A stretch of DNA of 64,000 nt from Hymenobacter psychrotolerans DSM 18569 (GTDB taxonomy: Bacteria > Bacteroidota > Bacteroidia > Cytophagales > Hymenobacteraceae), in NCBI RefSeq assembly GCF_900142395.1, contig NZ_FRAS01000005.1, positions 62,001 through 126,000 of the forward strand, given 5' to 3'. The notes beneath the pieces are model-generated. The model did no database searches and had not been told where the DNA came from. It saw only the letters and a list, made by a program, of their open reading frames with translations. The translations under genes were made by a program, and so were the position numbers. The stretch's first letter is position 1. Each line of letters starts with the position of its first letter. Below, one piece after another: positions 8,722 to 17,019 of the stretch.

Positions 8722-9531
8722 CTACACCTTTTTCATAGTCGAAACCTGCTGCTGCAGATCCAGCACAATGCTGGCCAGGCGGTTCAGCGACAGATCGGCA
8801 ATCGGGAAGGTGCTGCTGATGTAGGCTTTGGCTTCCCAGATTTCCACCACGTCCTCCACGTCAATTTCGTAGGGCGAGTACACGGGGTTGTCGGAGTGCA
8901 GGGCCAGCATGGCGGCATCTTTGAGGCGGTTGAAGACGCGCTTGAACACGATGCCTTCCTTGCTGCTCACCACAATGCAGGGCGTGCCATCCTTCAGGCT
9001 CATCCAGTCATCGACGTAGCGGCCCACAATGACGGTGCCGCTGGCAATGGGGAGCATGGAGTCGCCGGCAATTTCGAAGGCGCGGTACGTGCCGGTGCTG
9101 CCCAGCATGGGCAGGCGGAACTTGGGCAGCTCTTCCAGATATTCCGGATCGGCGTAGCCGTTGAGGTAGCCGGCCGCGGCTTTCTGCGGTACCAGCTCAA
9201 TATTTTCGTTCTGCTCTTTGTCTACCGTAAGCGCCAGAATCCGCAGGTTGCCGCCGGGGCGGGTTGGGTTGGGGCCGCCGGCCGTACCGGCTGCTTCCAG
9301 TTGGCGCACTGCCGCTTTGGCGTTCTTCTTCTTGCTGAAGTCGGTCGTAACCAGCTGATCGAGCGAGATGCCGAACAGGCGGGCCATGTTCACGAGGGTT
9401 GCCAGCTTGGGTTCGGCGCGGCCTTCTTCGTAAGCGCCCACCAACGAGCGTTTGATGCCAAGTTTTTCGGCCATCTGGGCCTGCGTCAGGGCCAGTTCGC
9501 GCCGCCAGAATTTAAGGTTCGTGTTAATCAT
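8722..9531 (-). CDS. XRE-family repressor with S24 (LexA-like) peptidase domain
   Basis: 269 aa. An N-terminal helix-turn-helix (LTQAQMAEKLGIKRSLVGAYEEGRAEPK, read in pieces) is joined by a low-complexity linker to a C-terminal S24 peptidase domain. The probable self-cleavage site Ala-Gly lies in KAAAGYLNG, the catalytic Ser in GDSMLPIASG and the Lys in GIVFKRV. The family includes phage CI and stress repressors that cleave themselves after DNA damage. No phage genes are adjacent, so it is probably a chromosomal stress regulator. A palindrome 80 bp upstream (9611-9623) may be its operator. Confidence 0.88.
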   Translation of the reverse strand: MINTNLKFWRRELALTQAQMAEKLGIKRSLVGAYEEGRAEPKLATLVNMARLFGISLDQLVTTDFSKKKNAKAAVRQLEAAGTAGGPNPTRPGGNLRILALTVDKEQNENIELVPQKAAAGYLNGYADPEYLEELPKFRLPMLGSTGTYRAFEIAGDSMLPIASGTVIVGRYVDDWMSLKDGTPCIVVSSKEGIVFKRVFNRLKDAAMLALHSDNPVYSPYEIDVEDVVEIWEAKAYISSTFPIADLSLNRLASIVLDLQQQVSTMKKV

Positions 9532-9610
9532 GTCGCAGGGGAGCCAGGGGCAAGGCTTCAGAGGTAAAGAATTACCGGCTCACGAAGATACGAACCCATC
9601 TACGCGAATA

Positions 9611-9623
9611 CTAATTCAATTAG
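9611..9623. promoter_or_regulatory. Possible operator palindrome CTAATT-C-AATTAG
   Basis: AT-rich hyphenated dyad in otherwise GC-rich DNA, 80 bp upstream of the S24-type repressor start. Autoregulation is inferred from position only. Confidence 0.3.
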
Positions 9624-9654
9624 CCGAAACTTTTAGCAATTTTTTTATTTGCAT

Positions 9655-9748
9655 GTGCCACGAGGCAGCGCTTCGTTCGTCCACGCCGCTCAGTTGATAC
9701 TGCTCGGCAACGGAATCGTTCAACGAACGAAGCGCCGCTTCGTGGTAC
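9655..9748. repeat. Inverted repeat, second member of the CGAAGCGGCGCTT family
   Basis: Arms 9655-9680 and 9723-9748 are inverted copies with three mismatches (GTRCCACGARGCRGCGCTTC plus TTCGT). The core matches the repeat at 3031-3111. It starts 3 bp beyond the recQ stop and could double as its terminator. Confidence 0.8.
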
Positions 9749-9750
9749 GT

Positions 9751-12000
9751 CTATTCTCCGCGCAGCTTTTTGAAATACATCAGTGCCAGGCGCAGGCGGA
9801 AATAGTCGTATTTCTCACGCAGATGGTCGAATAGGTCGCGGAGCATGGGCGAGCTGCCGAGTTGGGCCTGGGCGGTCTGGATTTCGGCCAGGGCCTCAGG
9901 CGTCAGGAAATCGGCGATGCGCACATCGTAGCCGCCGGCGTAGCAGGTAGTCAGGTGGGTTTGCACCGTAGAAGCCGTCAGGCCGCGACGCTCGGCTATG
10001 GCGTCCACGCTCAGGCCCATGCGGTGCAGCTGAAACGTAGTTTCGGCGGTGCTGCCGGCCTCGGTGTTGGCGTCGCGCTTGCGGGGCGTACGCGGGGCAC
10101 CGGCGTCGTCGGGACCGAGGCTGCCGGAAATGGCGTCTTCGGCCTCTGCTTCCGCCGCCGGATTGCCGCCGTTGGCCAGAATTTCCTTGATAAACTGCTC
10201 GCCGTAGGTGTCGAACTTCTTCATGCCCACGCCCGAAATGCCCAGCATAGCCACCCGGTTTACGGGGCGCTCCACGGCCATTTCCTGCAGCGTAGCATCC
10301 GTGAAGATGACGTAGGGCGGCACGTTCTGCTCGTCGGCAATGCGCTTGCGCAGGTTGCGCAGCGCCTCAAACAGCTGCGCCTCCTTGCTAACGGCTGCCA
10401 CTGCTTTCTGGGCGGCTTTGCGGCCCCGGGTTGGCTTCTCGGCTTTCTCAGTAGGCTGGAATTTCTTCAGGGCCAGCGGGCGCTGGCCCTGCAGTACCTC
10501 GCGGCCCAGGTCCGTGATTTTCAGGGCGTAGCCTTCCTCGTAGGCAATGTAGAGCAGCCCGTCGTTCAGCATCTGGTGGATGTAGCTGTACCAGTCGAGG
10601 TAGGGCAGGTCGGCGCCGGCGCCGTAGGTTTTGATCTGGTCGTAGCCGCCGCTGATGACGGCCTGGTTGCGCATGCCGCGCAGCACGTCAATCAGCAGGC
10701 CGATGGGGGCCCGCTCGCGCATGCGCACCACCGCCGACAGTGCCTTCTGGGCAATCAGGGAGCCGTCGAAGGTGGTGGGCGGGTTGCGGCAGATGTCGCA
10801 GTTGCCGCAGTCGGTGGCCAGGGTTTCGCCGAAGTAGTTGAGCAGGATTTTGCGGCGGCAGCTGGCGGCTTCGGCAAACTGCTGCATACGCTCCAGCTTG
10901 GTGAGGTTGAGCTGCGTGAGGTGGGGGTTTTCCTTGGTCAGCATCTCGCGCAGCTGCATCACATCGGCGAAGCTGTAGAACAGCACGGCCGTGGCGGGGC
11001 TGCCGTCGCGGCCGCCGCGCCCGATTTCCTGGTAGTAGCCCTCGATATTCTTGGGCAGGTTGTAGTGAATCACCCAGCGCACATTGCTCTTGTCGATGCC
11101 CATACCGAAGGCAATGGTGGCCACAATCACCTGCAAGTCGTCCTTGAGGAAGCCTTCCTGCACGGCGGCGCGCTGGTTGGGCGTCATGCCGGCGTGGTAG
11201 AAGCCGGCTTTCACGCCCTTGGCCTGAATCTTACCGGCCAGCGTTTCGCACTGCTTACGCGAGAGGCAGTAAATAATGCCCGATTCGCCGGGATGGCGCT
11301 CCAGAAAGTCAAGGATGCCGCCCACGCGGTCCTGGCCGGGCCGCACGATGAGGTTGAGGTTGGGCCTATCGAAGCTGGACAGAAACACCTGCGGCTCCTG
11401 CAGGCGCAGCTGCTGCTGAATGTCGCGCTGGGTGAGGCGGTCGGCGGTGGCGGTGAGGGCAATGATGGGCACCTGCGGAAACTGCTCGCGCAACACCCGC
11501 AGCTGGGTGTACTCGGGCCGGAAGTCGTGGCCCCAGGAGCTGATGCAGTGGGCCTCGTCAATGGCGAACATGCTGATGCGCATGCGCTTGAGAAACTGCA
11601 GGAAGCCGTCGGAAAGGAGCTTTTCGGGGCTCACGTAGAGCAGCTTCATGTAGCCGTTGAGGCAGTCGCCGCAGATGGCGTTCTGCTCGCTCTGGCCCAC
11701 GCTGCTGTTGATGTAGGCGGCCGAAATGCCGTTGGCCTTCAGCGCTTCCACCTGGTCCTTCATCAGCGCAATCAGCGGCGACACCACCACGCACACGCCT
11801 TCGCTCACCACGGCCGGTATCTGAAAGCACACCGACTTGCCGCCGCCCGTGGGCATGAGCACTACCGTGTCGCGCCCGTCCAGGATGCTCTGGATAATGT
11901 CCTCCTGCATAGGCCGGAACGTGTCGTAGCCGTAGTATTGCTTGAGGACTTTGCGGGCAGAGTCGAGGGTAGGAGCAAGGGGTTCGGTAGCGAATAACAT
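9751..12000 (-). CDS. recQ: ATP-dependent DNA helicase RecQ
   Basis: 749 aa. 3'-5' DNA helicase acting in recombination and fork repair. Motifs: Walker A TGGGKS (51-56), DEAH (148-151), SAT-like ALTATA, and motif VI QEIGRGGRDG. The zinc-binding cluster C...CGNCDIC is followed by the RQC winged helix, then an HRDC domain (LFEALRNLRKRIADEQ...) and a C-terminal helix-turn-helix segment (LSVDAIAERRGLTASTV). The start MLFATEP at 12000 is chosen because a perfect -7 box TATTTTTG lies at 12005-12012, only 4 nt upstream, which excludes the longer ORF and predicts a leaderless mRNA. Confidence 0.95.
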   Translation of the reverse strand: MLFATEPLAPTLDSARKVLKQYYGYDTFRPMQEDIIQSILDGRDTVVLMPTGGGKSVCFQIPAVVSEGVCVVVSPLIALMKDQVEALKANGISAAYINSSVGQSEQNAICGDCLNGYMKLLYVSPEKLLSDGFLQFLKRMRISMFAIDEAHCISSWGHDFRPEYTQLRVLREQFPQVPIIALTATADRLTQRDIQQQLRLQEPQVFLSSFDRPNLNLIVRPGQDRVGGILDFLERHPGESGIIYCLSRKQCETLAGKIQAKGVKAGFYHAGMTPNQRAAVQEGFLKDDLQVIVATIAFGMGIDKSNVRWVIHYNLPKNIEGYYQEIGRGGRDGSPATAVLFYSFADVMQLREMLTKENPHLTQLNLTKLERMQQFAEAASCRRKILLNYFGETLATDCGNCDICRNPPTTFDGSLIAQKALSAVVRMRERAPIGLLIDVLRGMRNQAVISGGYDQIKTYGAGADLPYLDWYSYIHQMLNDGLLYIAYEEGYALKITDLGREVLQGQRPLALKKFQPTEKAEKPTRGRKAAQKAVAAVSKEAQLFEALRNLRKRIADEQNVPPYVIFTDATLQEMAVERPVNRVAMLGISGVGMKKFDTYGEQFIKEILANGGNPAAEAEAEDAISGSLGPDDAGAPRTPRKRDANTEAGSTAETTFQLHRMGLSVDAIAERRGLTASTVQTHLTTCYAGGYDVRIADFLTPEALAEIQTAQAQLGSSPMLRDLFDHLREKYDYFRLRLALMYFKKLRGE

Positions 12001-12004
12001 CGGG

Positions 12005-12012
12005 CAAAAATA
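12005..12012 (-). promoter_or_regulatory. Promoter -7 box TATTTTTG of recQ
   Basis: Matches TAnnTTTG on the minus strand with a 4-nt gap to the ATG, implying transcription starts at or next to the start codon. Confidence 0.65.
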
Positions 12013-12160
12013 CGACGCGGCGGAGGGAGTTGAAGCTTGAAGGTAACCACAACAGGGGGGAAATGGTGCATCGTTGCGGCCGAATCCTGCATGGCTGTTC
12101 AGGCAGAAACCCCGTAAAAGCAACCCTGTCAACTGCTCAACTCACCAACACTTTTCTACG

Positions 12161-12508
12161 ATGAACCAGCCCACTGCTTCCGCCCTCGACAACCAGATTC
12201 TACTCGATGCGCTCCACCGCTGCGTAGCGGCCTGCGAGCATTGTGCCACGGCCTGCCTGCGCGACGAGCACGTCGGGCATATGGTCGGCTGTATCCGCCT
12301 CGACCGGGACTGCGCCGACATCTGTGCCCTGACGGCCAGACTTGTGGCGCGCGGCTCGGAGCACGCCAAGCACGTAATGAAGGAATGCGTGGAAGTGTGC
12401 CGCCTGTGCGAGGCCGAATGCGCCAAACACAGCCACGACCATTGCCAGCGCTGCGCCGCCGCCTGCAAAGCCTGCGCCGAGGCCTGCCAGGCGTATCTGA
12501 GCGAGTAA
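12161..12508 (+). CDS. Four-helix-bundle copper-binding protein, Cys-rich
   Basis: 115 aa. Cysteines repeat on successive helices in CxxC / CxxxC patterns (CVAACEHCATAC, CIRLDRDCADIC, CVEVCRLCEAEC, CQRCAAACKACAEAC), the signature of DUF326/Csp-type copper-storage proteins, in which Cys thiolates pointing into a four-helix bundle hold many Cu(I) ions. No signal peptide is visible, so it is likely cytosolic. The start MNQPTAS at 12161 follows a leader with no better start. The final Glu codon and TAA stop lie in the first unit of the tandem/inverted repeat at 12503-12603. Confidence 0.85.
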   Translation: MNQPTASALDNQILLDALHRCVAACEHCATACLRDEHVGHMVGCIRLDRDCADICALTARLVARGSEHAKHVMKECVEVCRLCEAECAKHSHDHCQRCAAACKACAEACQAYLSE

Positions 12509-12603
12509 CTGAGTAAAGCGAGTAACTGAGTAATGCGGAGTAGCTGAGTAGTTAGGCCGATGGTGAAACGACTTACTTAGCTACTCCGCTTACTCAGTTA
12601 CTC
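12503..12603. repeat. GAGTAACTGAGTAA repeat, tandem and inverted, joining two gene ends
   Basis: Two 17-bp tandem units (12503-12519, 12520-12536) are followed by an inverted pair, arms 12520-12551 and 12572-12603. The outer GAGTAA on each side supplies the last Glu codon and stop of both convergent genes (copper protein and BrkB). Confidence 0.85.
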
Positions 12604-13530
12604 CCCTATGTCCACGAGCTGGTAGCGTACGGCCGCTTTCTTGGGCTTGATGTCGATGCCGGCATAGTGGGCATATACTTTAGTGAAGCAGGCCCCGAAA
12701 TAGAAAATCATGGCCGAGTAGAACACGAACAGCAGCACCAGCACAATGCTGGAGGCCGGCCCGTAGATAGGGCCTAGATTGCGCGGTACCAGCAGGTAGC
12801 TCAGCACCAACCGGCCCAGATTGATGAGAATAGCAGTGAGAACGGCACCGCGCAACACCGCTTTCCAGGGCACTTTGGCGCTGCTCAGGTTGCGAAACGT
12901 GACGGCGAACCAGGCCGCCAGAATCAGGAGCGAGGTAACGGGCTGAATGATCTGGAACAGATAAAACCCAACGCTGGCATCGAAGCCGCGCACGTAGTCG
13001 GCCAGGAAAGTCAGGGTGGCATCGGTGGCAAAGGCCAGCACCGACAGCAGCCCGGTGGCCAGCAGCACGCCCAGGGAGCGGGCCCGCTCTTTGAGGGCCG
13101 TGCCCAGCCGGTCACTGTTGCGGCGCGCCCGAATCTGCCAGAGCTGGTTGAGCGAGTGCTGAATCACGACGAAGAGCGTGGTGGCAATAAAGAGCAGAAA
13201 CGCGAAGCCCAGCCACGTGACCAGCCGGCTCCGCTCAATGTTGGTGACGTTCTGCAGAATCTGCTCGACCAGGCCCGCCGCCGAAGCGCCCAGCAGCCCC
13301 GACAGCTTGGTGAGCAGCAGCTCCCGCACAATGGAGGTGGAATAGAGCGAGCCCAGCAGCTGAATAAGAATGATGAGGATGGGCGGCAGCGCAAACGTGG
13401 CAAAAAACGCCGTGGCCGCGCCCAGCCGTAGCGGGTCGTTGGCGGCCAGCTCGCGGGCCGCGCGGCGCAGCAGTATCACAATATCGGTGAGCCGGCGGCG
13501 GGATGGGCCCGGCGCGTGTACTTTTGTCAT
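12598..13530 (-). CDS. YihY/BrkB-family membrane protein
   Basis: 310 aa with about six predicted transmembrane helices (for example ILIILIQLLGSLY, WLGFAFLLFIATTLFVV, LLILAAWFAVTF, SSIVLVLLFVFYSAMIFYFGACF). The early segment LAANDPLRLGAATAFFATFALPPILI is the family signature. The family was once annotated as RNase BN; its real role is an inner-membrane transport or envelope function that is not settled. Its 3' end runs into the GAGTAA repeat shared with the convergent copper-protein gene. Confidence 0.88.
   Translation of the reverse strand: MTKVHAPGPSRRRLTDIVILLRRAARELAANDPLRLGAATAFFATFALPPILIILIQLLGSLYSTSIVRELLLTKLSGLLGASAAGLVEQILQNVTNIERSRLVTWLGFAFLLFIATTLFVVIQHSLNQLWQIRARRNSDRLGTALKERARSLGVLLATGLLSVLAFATDATLTFLADYVRGFDASVGFYLFQIIQPVTSLLILAAWFAVTFRNLSSAKVPWKAVLRGAVLTAILINLGRLVLSYLLVPRNLGPIYGPASSIVLVLLFVFYSAMIFYFGACFTKVYAHYAGIDIKPKKAAVRYQLVDIGE
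13519..13526 (+). promoter_or_regulatory. Possible -7 box TACTTTTG upstream of the DUF2062 gene
   Basis: Exact TAnnTTTG match on the plus strand, overlapping the start region of the divergent BrkB gene, about 97 nt before the DUF2062 start. Confidence 0.4.
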
Positions 13531-13623
13531 CAGGCCTGCGTACTAGTTTCGGCCTACAGCCGTTGGGCAACCTACGAAGGTACTGCCCCCGGCTGATTCC
13601 TGCACCTCTGTTTTCTATTCCTT

Positions 13624-14160
13624 GTGTCCGTATCCGTACCGCCCGTTTCGCCACCCCCGGTTCCGGCCAGCTGGTGGCGCCGCCGCATTGCCGGCCCGCT
13701 GCTGAACCTGCTCAAGCAGGGCCTTTCGCCGGCCCAACTCTCGCTGACGGTAGCGCTGGGCGTGATTTTCGGGACGGTGCCCATCCTGGGCATCACTACC
13801 CTGATGGCCACGGCTACGGCTATGCGGCTGCGGCTGAACGTAGCGGCGCTGCTACTCATCAGCCACCTGATGAGCCCGCTGCAGCTGCTGCTCGTAATTC
13901 CGCTGTTGAAGCTGGGTGCGCGCTTGCTTGATGACCAGAAAGGCCCCGCCCTGACGCTGCCGAAACTACAGTACCTCTTTGCCAATGACTGGGGGCAGGC
14001 GCTGCGGCTGCTGTGGCTGGCCGGGCTGGGGGCACTGCTGATCTGGGCCGTGGTATCGGTGCCGGTAGGGGTGGCGCTCAACTTCGGGCTCCGGCCGGTA
14101 TTCCGGCGGCTGCTGGCCCGGCAAGCCGGTAAAGAGACGCCCGCTGAAGCGGCGGAGTAG
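13624..14160 (+). CDS. DUF2062 membrane protein
   Basis: 178 aa. Starts with GTG, since an in-frame TGA lies about 30 nt upstream and no ATG follows before the homologous region. The conserved DUF2062 block is LSPAQLSLTVALGVIFGTVPILGITTL, followed by hydrophobic helices (LNVAALLLISHLMSPLQLLLVIPL and LLWLAGLGALLIWAVV). Members are small inner-membrane proteins of unknown function, sometimes fused to glycosyltransferases. Transcribed divergently from the BrkB-like gene, another membrane protein. Confidence 0.8.
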   Translation: MSVSVPPVSPPPVPASWWRRRIAGPLLNLLKQGLSPAQLSLTVALGVIFGTVPILGITTLMATATAMRLRLNVAALLLISHLMSPLQLLLVIPLLKLGARLLDDQKGPALTLPKLQYLFANDWGQALRLLWLAGLGALLIWAVVSVPVGVALNFGLRPVFRRLLARQAGKETPAEAAE

Positions 14161-14187
14161 CGGCACAACGTGCTCAATAACAACCAT

Positions 14188-14220
14188 AAAGCCCTTTCGT
14201 GCTATGCACAAAAGGGCTTT
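14188..14220. terminator. Terminator between DUF2062 and SseB genes
   Basis: Hairpin AAAGCCCTTT / AAAGGGCTTT with a T run, between convergent gene ends at 14160 and 14242. Confidence 0.75.
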
Positions 14221-14241
14221 CTGATTATCTGAATCGGGAGC

Positions 14242-15225
14242 TTAGCCGCGCTGGTAGAAGGGCGGCTGTTGCTTGAAGTACTGGTTCAGCGGCTCGTCGG
14301 AAGCGGGGTTGATCAGCATCATATCCACAAACTGGTAGCCTTCGAGGCGGCCTTCGATGATGGGCCCCAACTCCTGCAGGAACTCCGGGTTTTGCTCGGG
14401 GCTGTCGGCCTGGAACGCCAGCAGCAGACGCGGCGGTACGGGGTTGTTTTCGAGGCGCATCTCGGCCATGTAGGCCTGCTCGATAAAGTCTTTGCCGGCG
14501 CAGAATTCCCGCAGGGCTTCCAGCAGCTCAGTAGGCTCTTCGGTTGGCGGGCCAAGCTGGACCGGTACCTGCTCGCCGTCGGCGGGGGCGCCGGGCGGGT
14601 TCACGAGGTCGGAGGCCAGCAGGTCCTGAATTTCCTGGCTGGTGAGCAGCTTGCCGGCCGGCGAGAAGGGGTTCAGCACGCAGTCGGTGGCCTGCACCAT
14701 CTGCAGCAGATCGAAGCCGCGCACCCGGATGTACGAAACCGAGCTGGTTTCTACGCCGCCTTCGTAAATCCGGTCAACGGACGTAAAAAGCGGAATCTTG
14801 CCATCGTGTAGCACCTGCAGCTGGATTTCCATGCCCGGCTCCACCTGAATTTCGCCGCCCGGCTCGCCTTCCTTGGGCAGCGTCACGGCGTATACTTCTT
14901 CGTGGATAAGGGCCTGGTAGAAGGCCGGCCGCAGCTCGGGCTCGTGTACGGCGCGCATCAGCAGCTCCTCCAGCACGTTGTTGGGCTGGTAGGGCAACTG
15001 AATGGGCTGGCCGGGCTGGGGAGCCTCTTCCGGCATCATTTGCATGGGCGGCATTGGCGGCATCATGGGCGCTTCTTCGGCCGCAGGCAGCGTGTAGTTG
15101 GAGCCTTTGTAGCGCGGGCCGGCGGGAGCCGGCGCGGCAGTGGCATCAGAAGCCGTGGGCACCGGAGTGGCGGGGGTGGTTTCCGGCGCTTCCGGCTTCT
15201 TTTTTAGAAAGTCAAACAGACCCAT
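14242..15225 (-). CDS. SseB family protein
   Basis: 327 aa, cytoplasmic. After MGLFDFLKKK comes a Pro/Ala/Met-rich low-complexity linker (residues ~12-80), then an SseB N-domain (IPLFTSVDRIYEGG...RGFDLLQM...LNPFSPAGKLLTSQEIQDLL, read in pieces) and an SseB C-terminal domain. E. coli SseB affects serine sensitivity; the biochemical role is not known. The linker contains an MPPMPPMQMMP run that is unusual in composition. The 5' side (15226-15367) holds no obvious gene. Confidence 0.85.
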   Translation of the reverse strand: MGLFDFLKKKPEAPETTPATPVPTASDATAAPAPAGPRYKGSNYTLPAAEEAPMMPPMPPMQMMPEEAPQPGQPIQLPYQPNNVLEELLMRAVHEPELRPAFYQALIHEEVYAVTLPKEGEPGGEIQVEPGMEIQLQVLHDGKIPLFTSVDRIYEGGVETSSVSYIRVRGFDLLQMVQATDCVLNPFSPAGKLLTSQEIQDLLASDLVNPPGAPADGEQVPVQLGPPTEEPTELLEALREFCAGKDFIEQAYMAEMRLENNPVPPRLLLAFQADSPEQNPEFLQELGPIIEGRLEGYQFVDMMLINPASDEPLNQYFKQQPPFYQRG

Positions 15226-15367
15226 AGGAATACGAAAAATGAGAGTGCAATCTACTTAGAAGTGATGAAAAGGCGAATCCGCCGACGGGCGAATTTGTGG
15301 TTTTGGCGGCAGCGGCAGCATTGCCAGCGGCTAAAGCGCACGAAGTCACCCCTTCACCAGCCGGCAG

Positions 15368-15805
15368 CTACTGCCCGTCGGAGCCGTGGCAGGGCGCCAG
15401 CAGCTCCGATACTTCCCGCACCGTGTAAGGCTCGTTGTTGTTGCCCCAGTTGCGCTGCACAAAGTTCAACAGGTTGGTAATCTGCGAATCAGTCAGATCC
15501 TCGTGGCCGGGCATCACCTGGTTGTAGTGAATGCCGTTTACCACCACGTCGCCGTGCATGCCGCGGCGCACAATGCAGGGCAGGCCGGCGCGGTTGCGGG
15601 CCACGTAGTCGGAGGCGGCCACGGGCGGAATGAGGCGGCGTAGGCCCTCGCCCTGGGTGCCGTGGCAGCTGGAGCAGTGCGCCTGGTAGAGGCTGGCGCC
15701 CTCGTTCTGGCGGTTGGAGAAGCAGCCGGTGCTGGCCGTGGCCAGCAGCAGCGCGGCCACGCCTCCCGCACTCAGGCGTAGCAGCGGCAGCAGCAGCGTA
15801 CTCAT
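15368..15805 (-). CDS. c-type cytochrome lipoprotein
   Basis: 145 aa. A lipoprotein signal ends in the lipobox STGC (C28). One heme-binding motif CSSCH (C44, C47, H48) and a downstream Met ligand candidate (NQVMPGHEDLTDSQI) define a small class I cytochrome c with the usual final helix (LTDSQITNLLNFV). It carries electrons in the periplasm or at the outer face. It is the last gene of a four-gene operon; its ATG overlaps the SCO stop by 4 nt (ATGA), so the two are probably translationally coupled. Confidence 0.92.
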   Translation of the reverse strand: MSTLLLPLLRLSAGGVAALLLATASTGCFSNRQNEGASLYQAHCSSCHGTQGEGLRRLIPPVAASDYVARNRAGLPCIVRRGMHGDVVVNGIHYNQVMPGHEDLTDSQITNLLNFVQRNWGNNNEPYTVREVSELLAPCHGSDGQ

Positions 15806-16494
15806 TTGGCGGCCGTCTGCCGAAGCTCCGCCTCTTCTTTCAACAGGACGGGCAGGTCGCGGATAAGCTGGTCGACCTGGCTTTTCTCCATGCCATCATA
15901 CATGCCCCGGATGCGGCGGCGGGAGTCGACGAGGGCAAACGTGCCGCTGTGGGCGTAGCCGCCCGCCACGGTCGAGTCTTTTTCGGCGCCGGTCATGTAG
16001 GCGCGGGCCAGGGCAAACACCGTGTCGTGGGGGGCCGTGGCGAAGTGCCAGCGCGAAGCATCCTGAATGCCCAGCCGCTGCGCGTAGTCGCGCAGCACCG
16101 GAATGGAGTCGTGGGCCGGGTCGATGGTATGGCTCAGGAACAGCACGTTCGGATCGTCCTTGAACTGCTCGTAAACGCGCAGCATCTCGCTCTGCATTTT
16201 GGGGCAGATGCTGGGGCAGGTGGCAAAGAAGAAGTCTGTGATATAGACTTTGCCGGCAAAGGTCTGGTTGGTGATAACCTTGCCGTCCTGGTTGGTGAGC
16301 TGAAACGCAGGCACCGGGTCGGGCAGCGTATCGGAAGGCGAAGTGGGCTTGGTGCGCTTAATGCCCTGAATGGGCAGGCGGTCCGGCTGCGAGGAGGCGG
16401 TATCGGAGGAACAGGCGGCCAGCAGGCTGCCGGCGGCCAACAGGCCGGCTACGGTGGCCCGGCTCAGGGAAAAACGCAGGGAAGAAGGTGTCAT
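15802..16494 (-). CDS. SCO family copper chaperone
   Basis: 230 aa lipoprotein (lipobox LAAC, C28) with a thioredoxin-like domain. The copper site CPSICPK (C93, C97) and the conserved His (YAHSGTF) are all present. SCO proteins deliver copper to the CuA site of cytochrome c oxidase or act as thiol-disulfide reductants. Its neighbours, a cytochrome c downstream (4-nt overlap) and a lipoprotein upstream (1-nt TAATG overlap), place it in a respiratory/redox operon. Confidence 0.93.
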   Translation of the reverse strand: MTPSSLRFSLSRATVAGLLAAGSLLAACSSDTASSQPDRLPIQGIKRTKPTSPSDTLPDPVPAFQLTNQDGKVITNQTFAGKVYITDFFFATCPSICPKMQSEMLRVYEQFKDDPNVLFLSHTIDPAHDSIPVLRDYAQRLGIQDASRWHFATAPHDTVFALARAYMTGAEKDSTVAGGYAHSGTFALVDSRRRIRGMYDGMEKSQVDQLIRDLPVLLKEEAELRQTAAK

Positions 16495-16934
16495 TAGGGG
16501 CGGGAAGAACTAGTAGAAGACGAAGAAGCCGGCGCTGCGGCCTGCAACAGGCGTTGCGCCGAGTCGAGGCTGGTGCGGAACAGAACCGCTACCGAATCGA
16601 TGCGGCGCTGCTGCCCGGCAAAATACAGGAGGCGACTTTCCAGGTCCACGGTATCAGCGGGCTTGCGGTAGCGGTGCATCCAGTCCATCATGGCTGCATC
16701 GGCGGCCAGCAGGGCACGGCGGTGGCGGCCGGCGGCCACGGTATCGGGGCCGGGCTGCTTCTGGAGCCGCTGGCGCAGCAGCGTGAGCTGGTCCATCTGA
16801 GCCATTAGCTCGTCGTGTTTGGCCAGCACGGCTTTTTCGGCCGCTTCGGCCTTCTGCTCGTCGCCGTTCGGTGAGTTGCAGCCTGAAAGCAGCGCCACAA
16901 CCGGCAGCAGGAAAAACAAGGAGGGTATTTTCAC
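16494..16934 (-). CDS. Hypothetical lipoprotein in the SCO operon
   Basis: 146 aa, not recognised. The N-terminus VKIPSLFFLLPVVALLSGC is a lipoprotein signal, and the body is helical and charged with a heptad-like stretch (KAVLAKHDELMAQMDQLTLLRQRLQ), a YRKPADTVD motif and a Ser-rich tail. The start is GTG at 16934: a perfect box TACCTTTG sits 5 nt upstream at 16940-16947, so the longer ATG start at 16988 would be upstream of transcription. The stop overlaps the SCO ATG by one nucleotide. Confidence 0.7.
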   Translation of the reverse strand: MKIPSLFFLLPVVALLSGCNSPNGDEQKAEAAEKAVLAKHDELMAQMDQLTLLRQRLQKQPGPDTVAAGRHRRALLAADAAMMDWMHRYRKPADTVDLESRLLYFAGQQRRIDSVAVLFRTSLDSAQRLLQAAAPASSSSTSSSRP

Positions 16935-16939
16935 GATGA

Positions 16940-16947
16940 CAAAGGTA
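16940..16947 (-). promoter_or_regulatory. -7 box TACCTTTG, 5 nt before a GTG start
   Basis: Perfect TAnnTTTG match on the minus strand; predicts a leaderless GTG-initiated mRNA for the lipoprotein-SCO-cytochrome genes, in addition to read-through from DoxX. Confidence 0.6.
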
Positions 16948-17019
16948 AGGCTTGCGAAGTTGACGAGGCCGCAATGCGGGCAGAGCATACGCTGGTCTAC
17001 TCGTCGGAATCAACTCTTT

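Noticed and set aside
8722..9531. Prophage immunity region around the S24 repressor
   Set aside because: No integrase, Cro-like gene or phage structural genes on either side.
9862..11997. 711-codon open frame antisense to recQ
   Set aside because: Residues are Ala/Gly/Val/His/Gln-rich with no motifs, the normal result of a high-GC frame opposite a real gene; recQ on the other strand has all helicase motifs.
12598..13530. RNase BN
   Set aside because: The BrkB/YihY family was once mislabelled so; the protein is an integral membrane protein without nuclease motifs.
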